DNA from: Myxococcales bacterium | GTDB lineage: Bacteria > Myxococcota > Polyangia > Nannocystales > Nannocystaceae | Direction of reading: 5' to 3' | Assembly (NCBI GenBank): GCA_016793465.1 | Contig: JAEUJW010000081.1 | Location: 62,001 to 126,000 of the forward strand | Length of the DNA: 64,000 nt | Shown: positions 8,238 through 20,588 of the stretch, one piece after another | Layout of the letters: the number at the start of each line of letters is the position of its first letter | Numbering within the stretch: the stretch's first letter is position 1 | Notes under the pieces: generated by a model | Databases searched by the model: none | Told to the model about the DNA's origin: nothing | The model's input: the letters and a program-made list of their open reading frames with translations, nothing else | Program-made: the position numbers and the translations under genes

Positions 8238-9065
8238 GTGCGCGTCGCGGTCGTCGGACATGTCGAGTGGATCGAGTTCGTGCGGGTGGCGCGGGTGCCG
8301 GCCGCGGGGGAAATCGTGCACGCCGGCGAGGCGTGGGAGGAGCCGGGCGGCGGGGGGGCGGTGGCCGCGGTGCAGCTGGCGAAGCTGGCCGGCGGGTGCG
8401 AGTTCTTCACGGCGCTCGGGGACGACGCGCTCGGCGAGCGGGCGCGGGCGGAGCTGACGGCGCTGGGCCTCTCGCTGCGGGCGGGTCGACGGCCGGAGCG
8501 GCAGCGGCGGGCCTTCACCCACGTCGACGACGCGGGCGAGCGCACGATCACCGTGATCGGTACGCGCATGGGGCCCGCGGCCGCGGACGCGCTCGGGTGG
8601 GAGTGGTTGGCGGAGTGCGACGCGGTCTATGTGACGGCCGGCGACGCGGAGGCGGTGAGGCTGGCGAGGCGGGCGCGTGTGCTGGTGGCGACCTCGCGGA
8701 TCCTCGGCACGCTGCGCGAGGCCGCGGTGGTGGTCGATGCATTGGTGGGCAGCGCGAACGATCCGGCCGAGCGCTACGACGGCGAGCTGGCGCCGGCGCC
8801 GCGGCTGGTGGTGCGTACGATGGGGGCGAAGGGCGGTCGCTACGAGGTCGACGGCGCGAGCCGTGCCTATGCCGCCGCGGCGCTGCCGGGGCCGGCGGTC
8901 GACGCGTACGGCTGCGGGGACGCGTTCGCGGCGGGGCTGACGTACGCGCTGGGCGCGGGGCTGGGCGCGGGCGAGGCCGTGGCCGTGGCGGCGCGCTGCG
9001 GGGCGGCGGCGCTGACCGGGCGCGGGCCGTACGCGGGCCAGCTGGTGCGCGCGGCGCCGGCGTAG
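8238..9065 (+). CDS. PfkB-family carbohydrate kinase
   Basis: 275 aa, start GTG (VRVAVVGHVEWIEF). This is the ribokinase/PfkB fold: N-terminal strand with VGHVEW, a Gly-rich GGGGAVAAVQLAKL segment binding the sugar region, and the C-terminal signature AYGCGDAFAAG with D228 as catalytic base and the preceding Gly-Cys-Gly as anion hole (canonical DTxGAGD, here slightly changed). Slightly shorter than typical (about 300 aa). The sugar substrate cannot be told. Its last 19 codons and stop are tandemly repeated downstream. Confidence 0.8.
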   Translation: MRVAVVGHVEWIEFVRVARVPAAGEIVHAGEAWEEPGGGGAVAAVQLAKLAGGCEFFTALGDDALGERARAELTALGLSLRAGRRPERQRRAFTHVDDAGERTITVIGTRMGPAAADALGWEWLAECDAVYVTAGDAEAVRLARRARVLVATSRILGTLREAAVVVDALVGSANDPAERYDGELAPAPRLVVRTMGAKGGRYEVDGASRAYAAAALPGPAVDAYGCGDAFAAGLTYALGAGLGAGEAVAVAARCGAAALTGRGPYAGQLVRAAPA

Positions 9066-9195
9066 CGCTGCGCTGACCGGGCGCGGGCCGTACGCGGGCC
9101 AGCTGGTGCGCGCGGCGCCGGCGTAGCGCTGGCGCGCGGCGCTGGCGCGGGTCGTACGCGCGGCAGCTGGTGAGCGCGGCGCTGGCGTAGCGCTG
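9010..9195 (+). repeat. Tandem repeat copying the 3' end of the kinase gene
   Basis: Two identical 61-bp units (9010-9070 and 9071-9131) are followed by a decayed third copy to about 9195. Unit one contains the last 19 codons and the TAG of the kinase gene; unit two repeats them, stop included, outside the gene. Confidence 0.85.
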
Positions 9196-9213
9196 CGCGG
9201 CGCTGGCGTCGTG

Positions 9214-9996
9214 TCAGTCGGCGTTGGCCCAGGCGGCGGCGAGCTCGAGGAAGGCCTCGCGGATCGCCGGGAACACGGTGACGTTGGCGGCGTGGTTGAC
9301 CTCGAGCAGGTGCTTCTCGCCGTCGGCGCCGACCATGTAGTCGATGCCGGTGGCCGCGAGGCCGAGGCCGGAGGCGAGGGCGCGGGCGTCGGCGAGCAGC
9401 TCGTCGTCGATCGGCATGAAGGCGGCGTCCTTGTGGTGGATCGACTTCAGCCAGTCGTCGCCGGTCAGGCGGATCTGCCAGGCGTGCTCGCCGACGAGGG
9501 CGATGCGCACGGCCTCGCCGGTGATGAACGGCTCGACGATCGTCGGCTCGCCGGCGGTGTACTCGCCGGTGAAGCGGGCCTTGTTCTCGCCGCAGTGCCA
9601 GTTGCCCCACTTGGCCACGCTGTCGCGCTCGCGGGTGATGCTCTGGCCGGGCGCGAGCCACGAGCGCGGCATGCGGCCGAAGCGGGTGATCGGCAGGGCG
9701 CGCGCGAGGCACGGCAGGCGCAGGCGGCAGTCGAGCAGGCCGCGGGCGCTCGGCAGGCACGGGCCGCCCCACAGCGCGAGGGCGGTGATGAACTCGAGGT
9801 CGTCGGCGAAGATGCCGTGGAAGACCACGCGGTCGACCGGGAGCATGCCGGGACCGCCTGTCCTCTCGACCAGGAGGCGGCCGTCCTCGACGCGGATGGC
9901 CGGCAGCAACGAGTGGCAGATCGAGGGGCCGGCGAGGCGGGCCCGCAGGTCGACGATCTCGGGCTCGTCGAGGCCCACGGTGAGCAGGCGTGTCAC
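9214..9996 (-). CDS. ATP-grasp family protein (RimK-like)
   Basis: 260 aa. I chose the GTG at 9996 (VTRLLTVGLDEPE) because TACCGT lies 6 nt upstream; another in-frame GTG lies at 10011. The C-terminal half is an ATP-grasp: a nucleotide-binding strand pair around PTIVEPFITGEAVRIALVG, and the metal-binding HLLEVNHAANVTVFP with E232 and N234. Such enzymes form a C-N or similar bond through an acyl phosphate, as in RimK. The N-terminal domain differs from RimK and the substrate is unknown. It converges on the repeated tail of the kinase gene. Confidence 0.7.
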   Translation of the reverse strand: MTRLLTVGLDEPEIVDLRARLAGPSICHSLLPAIRVEDGRLLVERTGGPGMLPVDRVVFHGIFADDLEFITALALWGGPCLPSARGLLDCRLRLPCLARALPITRFGRMPRSWLAPGQSITRERDSVAKWGNWHCGENKARFTGEYTAGEPTIVEPFITGEAVRIALVGEHAWQIRLTGDDWLKSIHHKDAAFMPIDDELLADARALASGLGLAATGIDYMVGADGEKHLLEVNHAANVTVFPAIREAFLELAAAWANAD

Positions 9997-10002
9997 GCCC
10001 GC

Positions 10003-10008
10003 ACGGTA
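10003..10008 (-). promoter_or_regulatory. -10 element TACCGT, leaderless-type
   Basis: On the minus strand TACCGT ends 6 nt before the GTG at 9996. No Shine-Dalgarno is present. Confidence 0.5.
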
Positions 10009-10015
10009 CACGAGA

Positions 10016-11446
<1,431 letters not shown>

Positions 11447-11453
11447 GCGCGCG

Positions 11454-11459
11454 AAGCTA
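11454..11459 (-). promoter_or_regulatory. -10 element TAGCTT, leaderless-type
   Basis: On the minus strand TAGCTT ends 7 nt before the GTG start at 11446. Confidence 0.5.
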
Positions 11460-11495
11460 CCACGGGGCCGCGTTCGCGGGGATAATGGGCGCGGC

Positions 11496-12290
11496 ATGGC
11501 GGGGACGTCCGAGGCGATCGACGCGGGGCCGCGGGCGGCGGAGCTGGTGCCGCTGCTGGCGGCGGGGCTCGGCGAGCCCGACCCGGACGATCGGCCGCGG
11601 GCGTCGCGGCTCGGCGGGTGGGTGGCGCGGCTGCTGGCGTCGGAGGCGGCGCCGCGGCCGTGGGAGATTTTTAAGGTCCGCAGGATGGACGACGGCGGGT
11701 TCTTTCGCCGCTGGCAGATCGCCATGGTGTTCGTGTTCGGCGAGCCGCGGCTCGAGGGGGCGATGCTGCCGTCGCGCGGGTCGTTCGGGGTGTTCGCGCT
11801 GGCCACGAGCGGCGGGCGCGGGGGGCCGGGCGAGGGCGTCGCCGCGGTCTCGCGGGCGCTGTACCTCAGCCGGCGGCGGCGGCACTTCGCGGAGGTGCTG
11901 CGGTCCGAGGGGCGCTCGCTGGCGGAGGCGAGCGCGCCGCTGCTGGCGGCGATCGTGATGGAGGCGCTCGGGCGCCGCGGCGACGCGGGCCACGTGGTGG
12001 TCGAGGCGGCGGGGCAGATCAAGGGCTTCGGCTATCACTACGGGGCCGACGGGTACGAGGCCGACATGCGGGAGCTGCGGCGCTGCGCCGCGAGCGTCGA
12101 GCCGGCGCGGATCGCCGAGGACGACGCCGGGTGGTCGCTGACCTGCTGCACGGTGTACGGCCCGGAGCACGACAAGCGCGCGCTGCTGCGCCACGAGGTG
12201 CGCGTGCGGCGGGGCGACGGAGCGATCACGCTGCGCTCGCACGCGCTGTCGCGGGCGATCTTCCGCCGGGTGCCGGACCTCGTCTATTGA
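11496..12290 (+). CDS. Hypothetical protein
   Basis: 264 aa, start ATG at 11496 with GATAAT 9 nt upstream as a possible promoter element. Soluble, without signal or membrane span. A Trp/Phe-rich middle (EIFKVRRM, GGFFRRWQIAMVFVFG) and a C-terminal beta-rich part with two adjacent cysteines (LTCCTVYGPEH). I recognise no family. It is divergent from the asparaginase gene and overlaps the 3' end of the convergent metallopeptidase gene by 7 bp. Codon 3 choice is strongly GC except at EIFK (near 11667), so it is a genuine coding region. Confidence 0.6.
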   Translation: MAGTSEAIDAGPRAAELVPLLAAGLGEPDPDDRPRASRLGGWVARLLASEAAPRPWEIFKVRRMDDGGFFRRWQIAMVFVFGEPRLEGAMLPSRGSFGVFALATSGGRGGPGEGVAAVSRALYLSRRRRHFAEVLRSEGRSLAEASAPLLAAIVMEALGRRGDAGHVVVEAAGQIKGFGYHYGADGYEADMRELRRCAASVEPARIAEDDAGWSLTCCTVYGPEHDKRALLRHEVRVRRGDGAITLRSHALSRAIFRRVPDLVY

Positions 12291-13216
12291 GCCGCGGGGG
12301 GCGGCAGGGCGAGCACGTAGGCCTGCCAGTCGGCGGAGAAGCGCTCGAGGTCGAGGGCGCCGACGGTCTGCAGCAGCAGCATGCGGCCGGTCGGGTCGCC
12401 GGCGGCGGTGGTCCGCAGCTGGGTGTAGTAGTTGCGCAGCAGGCCGCGCTCCTGCAGGTAGTAGCAGAGGTAGCGCGACTGCGCGTAGTGCAGGCCGACG
12501 CGCCAGACCGAGTGGAACTCGTCGTAGGTGGTCGTCAGCAGCCCGGCCAGCGGCGGCGTGTCGCCGGCGCGGATGGCGGCCTGGAGCGGCGGGAGCCGCC
12601 AGTTGATGCGCCCGACCAGCTCGCCGCGCACGTCCTCGCAGTGCTCGTAGAGCGAGGCGAGGCCCTCGTTGAACCACGTGGGGCAGGCGGGGAAGTTGGC
12701 GGCGACGAACGGGTGGACGAGCTCGTGGACGAGGGTGCCCTCGCCGGCGGCGATGTTCATCAGCACGGCCTCGTGGGTGGGCGTGTAGAAGCCGAAGGGG
12801 GTGTCGGGCCGCTCGTCGAACAGGGCGCGCGCGTGGTGGCGGTAGCTGGCCTCGTCGCGGAACATGTAGACCTCGACGACCTCCCACGGGTCGGCGGGGA
12901 AGTACTGGGCCTTCAGGCGCAGCACGGCGCGGCGGATGATGGTGGCGGCGCGGCGCTCGACCTCGGCGGGGGCCTCGTCGCCGGCGACCACGAACGGCGG
13001 CTCGACCACGACCGTGAAGCCGCGGCCCGCGAGGCGCTCGCGCAGGGCGGCGGCGCGCGCGTGCAGGAGGTCGGCGGGGAGGGTGGTGCCGGGCGGGTTC
13101 GGCGGCGGCGGCGGGCCCGAGGGGCGCGCGCGGGGGCGTCGGCGGCGGGGCTGCGGCGGCGGGGCGCCGCACGCGAGGGCGCCGACGAGCAGGCCGATCA
13201 CGATCCGGCGGCGCAT
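12284..13216 (-). CDS. HExxH metallopeptidase-like lipoprotein
   Basis: 310 aa. The start MRRRIVIGLLVGALACG gives a lipoprotein signal with C16; a basic Arg/Pro-rich linker follows. The catalytic-type motif is HELVH (H164, E165, H168), and the downstream NEGLASLYE with E184 fits a gluzincin third zinc ligand, as in DUF1570-like and M1-like peptidases. It probably acts on proteins or peptides at the cell envelope; no substrate can be named. It follows the VWA operon on the same strand but is separated by 224 bp that hold an 81-bp tandem repeat. Confidence 0.7.
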   Translation of the reverse strand: MRRRIVIGLLVGALACGAPPPQPRRRRPRARPSGPPPPPNPPGTTLPADLLHARAAALRERLAGRGFTVVVEPPFVVAGDEAPAEVERRAATIIRRAVLRLKAQYFPADPWEVVEVYMFRDEASYRHHARALFDERPDTPFGFYTPTHEAVLMNIAAGEGTLVHELVHPFVAANFPACPTWFNEGLASLYEHCEDVRGELVGRINWRLPPLQAAIRAGDTPPLAGLLTTTYDEFHSVWRVGLHYAQSRYLCYYLQERGLLRNYYTQLRTTAAGDPTGRMLLLQTVGALDLERFSADWQAYVLALPPPAAQ

Positions 13217-13292
13217 CGGCGGCTGTACGCGCGAGCCCGGGCGCGGGTCTCCGCGGTCGGCGGGGCACGCGTGCTCGCGCGCGCCTGACCGA

Positions 13293-13301
13293 TGGGACAG
13301 G
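13293..13301. repeat. Half copy of the GGGACAGG element
   Basis: GGGACAGGT lies in the intergenic DNA next to the 81-bp tandem repeat. Only one arm of the palindrome is present. Confidence 0.3.
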
Positions 13302-13314
13302 TGATCACGCGGGT

Positions 13315-13476
13315 GACGCGGCGTGCCGCGTGGTCGCGGCGGGCCGCGGCGCGGGGCGCTCATCCGAGGCGGGAGCGCGGCGGGCTGCCGAGGGCGACGC
13401 GGCGTGCCGCGTGGTCGCGGCGGGCCGCGGCGCGGGGCGCTCATCCGAGGCGGGAGCGCGGCGGGCTGCCGAGGGC
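13315..13476. repeat. 81-bp tandem duplication of the 3' end of the VWA gene
   Basis: Two near-identical 81-bp units (13315-13395 and 13396-13476). The right unit holds the last 12 codons and stop of the VWA gene that ends at 13441; the left unit repeats them in the intergenic DNA. The period is 27 codons. Confidence 0.9.
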
Positions 13477-16248
13477 GACGCGGCGCAGCAGCAGGTCGAG
13501 GAGCAGCAGCGGCAGCACCAGCGCCCACAGGACCTCGGGCCAGACCGGGCGGGTGCGGGTGCCGTGGGGCGCGCCGGGCGTGGTGAGGATGTCGTCGAGC
13601 GGGCCGGCGTGCGTACCTGTCTCGGGGGACAGGCTGGCGAGCCACGTCGGATCGGCGCCGAGCTGGTCGGGCGCGAGCTCCTGCGGGTAGGGCACCGAGA
13701 CCTGGCCGACGGCCTCGGCGGCGAGGCGGCGCGGGGTCTGCGACTCGTCGTACAGCTGCGCTTTGATCAAGCGCTGGCCGGCGTGCACGCCGAGGACCGT
13801 GGCCTCGTAGCGGCCCGGTGCGGTGAGGGCGACGGGGGTGCGGGTGGTGTGGCCGGCGTCGCCCGCGGGCAGCGACGGGTCGATGACGAGGATCTCGCCG
13901 TGGAGGTCGTTATTAAAGCCCTCGCCGGCGTCGAGGTCGACGACCACCGAGTACACGCCCTCGTCGGCGGCCGGGGTCACGCGCAGCGAGGCGCCGCCGA
14001 GGGTGCCGGCGCCCTGGCGCATGGTGTCGCGGGCGACCTGCGACCAGAACTTATTGAAGCCCTCCCAGGTGACCCAGCGGGCGGCCCAGCGGGGCTGGGC
14101 GTCGGACGCGAAGGCGACGGTGCGGCCGATCCCGCGGCGACCGCGGACGAGCAGCGGGTCGCCGAGGTGGGTGCGCAGCACCAGCTCGGCGAGTGGTTTT
14201 AATTTCAGAGGGATGATGCCGAGCAGGCCGGGTGCGCGGTCGAAGTCGAGGCCGCGGAGGGCCTGCACGCGCTTGGCGACGCGGGGGTAGAGGTCGCGCT
14301 CGACCACGGCGTTGCGGGTGACCTCGCGGGTCTCGCGGCTGAAGATCCGCGGGACGTCGGTGCCGTCCTGCGAGAAGTAGTAGCGGCCGCGGCCGCGCTC
14401 GGCCACGCGGGCGAGGAAGTCCTTGCCGGCGCCTGCCCCGACGCCGACGGCCGAGACGGTGATGTCGGCGTCGCGCATGTCGGCGAGCAGGGTGTTGACG
14501 CCGGCCTCGGGCGACTGGCCGTCGCTCAGCAGGATCACGTGTTTGACCAGTGCCTTGCTGCCGACCAATTGTAAGTACGACTCGCGCAGGGCGGGCAGGG
14601 CGTTGGTGCCGCCGCCGGCGGTCAGGCGGCGGATGTCGCCGGCGATGCGGATGCGGTTGGCGGCCGGCTGCAGGCGCACGAGCGTGTAGGGGCGCGAGTC
14701 GAAGGCGATCACGCCGAGCTCGTCGCCGGGGTCGAGGGTGCTGGCGGTCGCGCGCGCGGCCTCTTTGACCAGATCGAGGCGGTCCTCGCTGCTCATCGAG
14801 CCGGACTTGTCGATCACCAGCACGAGGGCCAGCGTCGGCTGCTCGCGCTGGCGCTCGCCCTCGAAGCGGACCGGAAGGATCTCCTCGATGGTGGTGCCGC
14901 CCCAGCCGCCGACGCCGAAGGCTCGCTCGCCTCCGACCATGATGAAGCCGCCGCCGTCGCTGACGTACTTTGAAATTGCCTGCTGTTGAGCGCCGCTGAC
15001 GCGGCGCGCGGGCGTGTCGGACAGCACCACGAGGTCGTAGGGGCGCAGGCCCTCGGCGCCGGCGGGGGCGGCCTCGGGGGCGACGGCGTCGACCTGCAGG
15101 TGGTCGCTGCGCAGGGCGCGGGGCAGGGCGGCGCTGTCGTCGGCGTCGCCGATGTGGAGCACGCGCGGGCGGCCGCGGACGTCGCCGACCACGCCGGCGC
15201 GGTCGTTGGCGGGGCTGCGGTTGTCGGCGGCGGCGAGGCCCTCGGCGTCGAGGCTGGCGGAGAACACCACCGGGCCGGGGGCGTTGACGCGGGCCGGCAA
15301 TTTAATTTGTTGTGGGCCGCCCTTCAGCTCGACGTCGACTGCGGGGGCCAGCGGGTTGGGGGCGCCGTCCTTGTCGAGCCGCAGCTTCAACTTGGCCGGG
15401 CCGCTCGACCACAGGTCGACGGCGACGTCGAAGGTCTGGCCGACGCGCAGCTCGGCGGGCAGGTGCACGGCCTCGACGAGCACGTCGCCGCGGGCCGCGG
15501 GCGGGTGGCTGCGGGTGTGCAGGGCGAGGCCGCGGGCCTGCAGCTCGCGGGCGGTGGCGGCGAGGTCGGCGCGCTCGGCCACGCTGCCGGCGCCGTCGGT
15601 GAGCAGCACGAGGCGGCCCTCGGTGTCGGGGTCGAGCAGGGCCTCGGCGAGGCGCAGCGCGCCGGCGTGGTCGCTGGCCAGCCCACCACCTGGCTCTCGG
15701 GACAGCTCGGGCAGGGCCTCGCCCTCGGCCGCGAGCGGGAGGGCCCGGGCCGACGCGCCGTAGGTGACGACGCGCAGGCGGGTGCGGTCCTCGCGGTCCT
15801 GGTCGGTCTCGCCGCGCACGCGCTGCACGGCGGCGTCGACGAGCTGTCGGGCGGCGGCGAGCTGGCCGTCGTCGATGCTGGCCGAGACGTCGACCGCGAG
15901 CACCACGGTCTTGCCGCGGCGCGGGCTCTGCAGGGTCGGGAAGGTCAGCGCGAGCGCGACGGCGGCGAGCACGAGGAGGCGCAGCACGGCCTGGGCCGCG
16001 ACCTGCCAGCCCGGAAGGTCGACGAGCGAGCGGCGGGCCACCACCAGCAGGTAGGGCAGCGCGGCCAGCGGCAGCAGCCAGAGCGCGGCCGGCTGGGTGA
16101 GCACGAGGTCGCGATCGGCGCCGGGGGTCAGGCGCTCGGCCAGCCACAGCGGCAGCTCGAGGTGCACCGGCGCGACCGGCGGGCCGAACGTGTGCAGCGC
16201 GTAGGCCAGGCCGAGGCCGATCGCGAGCGCGAGCGCGGCCCTCAGCAT
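13441..16248 (-). CDS. Membrane VWA protein with two metal-dependent adhesion sites
   Basis: 935 aa, last gene of the MoxR operon. The N-terminus has hydrophobic spans near residues 1-20, 52-70 and 85-105. A first von Willebrand A domain carries AVDVSAS (D120-S124). A glutamine-amidotransferase-like Rossmann segment with GGGFIMVGGERAFG follows, then a second VWA domain with VIDKSGSM near residue 479 and GGGTN downstream. A last hydrophobic helix (VLWALVLPLLLLDLLL) ends the protein. VWA proteins of MoxR loci act with the AAA+ ATPase in envelope stress tolerance or metal/cofactor insertion. GAGGAG stands 5 nt before the ATG, as expected inside an operon. A palindrome copy (13615-13633) encodes LSPETGT. 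Confidence 0.85.
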   Translation of the reverse strand: MLRAALALAIGLGLAYALHTFGPPVAPVHLELPLWLAERLTPGADRDLVLTQPAALWLLPLAALPYLLVVARRSLVDLPGWQVAAQAVLRLLVLAAVALALTFPTLQSPRRGKTVVLAVDVSASIDDGQLAAARQLVDAAVQRVRGETDQDREDRTRLRVVTYGASARALPLAAEGEALPELSREPGGGLASDHAGALRLAEALLDPDTEGRLVLLTDGAGSVAERADLAATARELQARGLALHTRSHPPAARGDVLVEAVHLPAELRVGQTFDVAVDLWSSGPAKLKLRLDKDGAPNPLAPAVDVELKGGPQQIKLPARVNAPGPVVFSASLDAEGLAAADNRSPANDRAGVVGDVRGRPRVLHIGDADDSAALPRALRSDHLQVDAVAPEAAPAGAEGLRPYDLVVLSDTPARRVSGAQQQAISKYVSDGGGFIMVGGERAFGVGGWGGTTIEEILPVRFEGERQREQPTLALVLVIDKSGSMSSEDRLDLVKEAARATASTLDPGDELGVIAFDSRPYTLVRLQPAANRIRIAGDIRRLTAGGGTNALPALRESYLQLVGSKALVKHVILLSDGQSPEAGVNTLLADMRDADITVSAVGVGAGAGKDFLARVAERGRGRYYFSQDGTDVPRIFSRETREVTRNAVVERDLYPRVAKRVQALRGLDFDRAPGLLGIIPLKLKPLAELVLRTHLGDPLLVRGRRGIGRTVAFASDAQPRWAARWVTWEGFNKFWSQVARDTMRQGAGTLGGASLRVTPAADEGVYSVVVDLDAGEGFNNDLHGEILVIDPSLPAGDAGHTTRTPVALTAPGRYEATVLGVHAGQRLIKAQLYDESQTPRRLAAEAVGQVSVPYPQELAPDQLGADPTWLASLSPETGTHAGPLDDILTTPGAPHGTRTRPVWPEVLWALVLPLLLLDLLLRRVALGSPPRSRLG
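13615..13633. repeat. Copy of the CTGTCCC/GGGACAG element
   Basis: ACCTGTCTCGGGGGACAGG, a near-perfect inverted repeat in frame in the VWA gene. Confidence 0.6.
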
Positions 16249-16282
16249 GCGGGCTCCTCGCGTGTGCTCGAGGTCGTGGTGC

Positions 16283-18336
16283 TCATACGGTCACCCGGCG
16301 GTGGTAGGTGGCCCACTCGAGGGCGATGAGGCCGGCGAGCGCGAGCAGGATGAGGGTCCACAGCGGGCCGTCGCTGACCGGCAGCGGCGCGGGGGCCTCG
16401 CCGGCGAGCGCGGCCGCGGGCAGCTGCAGGTCGGGCAGGCGGTCGTGCAGGTCGGAGGCGGCGGCGCTGGCCTGGTTGACCGCGAGCAGCACGCCGGCGC
16501 CGGCGCCGGCGCCGTCGACGGCGCGGACGCGGTAGATGCCGGGCTCGTGCGCGCGGAGGCGGAACACGCCGCGGTCGACGGGGATGCGCGCGCTCGGCAG
16601 GTCGGCGTCGGACAGGCCGTCCTGCTCGGGGCCGGCGACCTCGACGGCGGTGAGGCCGTCGGCCACGAGCCCGAGCTCGGCCACCGCGAGCGGGCGCGCG
16701 GCGCCGACGGGCACGCTGGCGACGAACCCGGGCCGGCTCTGCTCGAAGTAGGTGACGAGGTTGGCGACGAGGATCGGGAAGGCCGTGCGCAGCGGCAGGT
16801 CGGTCTGGCGCGGGTCGAAGCCGAAGGCGACGATCGTGCGCGCGCCGGTGGCGTCGTCCTGCCCTGCCTCGCGGCGCAGCACGGCGATCGGGTCGCCGAG
16901 GCTGCGCAGCAGCACCTGGTCGCCGGGCAAGGTCTCGAGGTGGGTGCCGCGCGCGAGGTTCACGTCTTTTAATACGACGCCGTCGAGCAGGGGGTGGCCG
17001 AGGGCCTGCTCGGTGAGGAACGGGCGGGGGAGGTCCTTGACCGCGGTGATCGGGCTCGGGCTGTCCGGGCGGCGCGCGGGGTCGAAGATCACGAGGTCGC
17101 GCGCGGGCAGCGGGCTCGGCAGGGGGTCGGCGCCGAGGTCGATGACCACGAGGTCGGCCTCGTCGACCGCGGGGTTGCCGGCGACGTCGGCGGGGCCGAC
17201 GCCGGTGAGCTGGATGTGGTCCTGCAGGGTCAGCAGCGCGGCCTCGAGGAACAGGTCGGTGCCCTCGGTGATCAGCGCCACGCGGAACGGGCGCAGCGGC
17301 GGCACGATCGCGTGGGCCCGGTCGTCGCCCGCGGGGCCGAGCGCGGCCGGGTCCGTACCTGGCCCGGGGGACAGCACGGCGACCAGGCGGGTGCGGGCGG
17401 CGTCGACGTCGCGCAGGACCGAGGTGCGGCGCTCGCCGGGCGCCAGCGTGAGCGGGGTCTTGCCGACGCTGAGGCCGTCGGCGGCGACGTCGAGCACGAG
17501 CTCGACCGGCGCGTCGCCGAGGTTGTGGACCTCGGCCAGGACCTCGACGTGCTCGCGGTCCTCGGGGTAGCGGCGGGCGGCGAAGGCGGTGATCGCGGCG
17601 CTGGCGGAGGGGCCGCCGACGCCGGCGACGCGGCAGGCGATCGCGGGCGCGGTCTCAGGGGCTGCGCCTTCGGACATGTCCGATGGGACCTGTCCCGCGG
17701 CGCAGGCGGCGAGCGCGGCGGCGCCGGCGAGGTCGAGCGCGCCGTCGGTGAGCACGAGGACCTCGCCGCCGGGCTGGCCGGCGAGGGCGCTGCGCGCGAG
17801 GTCGAGGGCGCGGGTGAGGTCGGCCTCGCCGGGCTGGGGGGCGAGGCCCTCGAGGCTGCGCTGCAGCGGCTCGGGGTCGCGGGCGAGCGGGCCGGGCACG
17901 GCGACCTCGGGGCCGGCGGTGATCACGAGGGCGCGGTCGACGGGGCCCATGCCGGCGACCTCGGCGCGGGCGCGGCGGACCGCGAGGTCGAGGCGGGTCA
18001 CGCCGGGCTCGTCGGCGGCCGGGCCGCCCATGCTGGCCGAGCGGTCGATGACGATGGCGACCGTCCGCGGGTCGCGCAGCCACACCTCGGGGCGCGGGTC
18101 GCCGAGCGCGAGGCACAGCAGCGCCAGCAGGACCAGCTGGAACAGCCACGAGAGCACGCGACGCAGGCGCCGCCACAGCCGCCGGGTGTCGCTCTCGCGG
18201 GTGACCTGCCGCCACAGCGCGGCGAACGGGACCACGAGCTGGCGCCGGCGCATGCGCAGCAGGTAGAGGCCGGTGATCGCGGCGGCGCCGGCGAGGAACA
18301 GTGGGCCGAGCTCGGCGAGCGTCCAGCCGGTGAAGG

Positions 18337-18340
<4 letters not shown>
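16283..18340 (-). CDS. BatA-type membrane protein with VWA domain
   Basis: 685 aa. The first 85 residues match the BatA N-terminal domain: two membrane spans framing LLRMRRRQLVVPFAALWRQ. A VWA domain begins with VIDRSASM (D99, S101, S103, a complete MIDAS). Beta-sandwich and amidotransferase-like regions follow, and a last membrane span (LWTLILLALAGLIALEW) ends it. In BatA/BatB loci such proteins sit in the inner membrane and work with MoxR. The ATG overlaps the stop of the DUF58 gene (ATGA, 18337-18340), so they are translationally coupled; 34 nt separate it from the next gene. Two palindrome copies are embedded (17357, 17685). Confidence 0.85.
17357..17375. repeat. Copy of the CTGTCCC/GGGACAG element
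   Basis: ACCTGGCCCGGGGGACAGC, in frame in the BatA-like gene, encoding LSPGPGTD on the minus strand. Confidence 0.6.
17673..17697. repeat. Compound palindromes GGACATGTCC and GGGACCTGTCCC
   Basis: GGACATGTCC is followed at once by GATGGGACCTGTCCC. Together they encode GQVPSDMSEG on the minus strand of the BatA-like gene. Confidence 0.5.
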
Positions 18341-19356
<1,016 letters not shown>

Positions 19357-19360
19357 GACT

Positions 19361-20353
<993 letters not shown>

Positions 20354-20555
20354 GTCGTGCTGGGTCTCTACGGGGCGGGCGGGAGGCAAGGATACACGCG
20401 TGACGATGGTCGGACCGTCTGCGCGGGCCCGTGGTTTTTTCAGCGAGTAGTGTGGCGCGGACGCGCGCGCGGACAGTCGTTCGCCGCGGGAGCAGCGGAT
20501 GCGCGGGCGTGAGGTCTCCCATGTCCGCGCCCGGGGCGAGGACGCGACACGGGCG

Positions 20556-20561
20556 TATGCT
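20556..20561 (+). promoter_or_regulatory. Possible -10 element TATGCT
   Basis: TATGCT lies 27 nt before the ATG at 20589, in the 235-bp divergent region shared with the MoxR operon. Confidence 0.4.
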
Positions 20562-20588
20562 GGGCCTCCGGAACGCTGTGTTCCGCCC

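Noticed and set aside
20421..20441. T-tract after GCGCGGGCCCGTGG as a terminator upstream of the radical SAM gene
   Set aside because: No stable stem precedes it and it lies between two divergent genes where no transcript should end.
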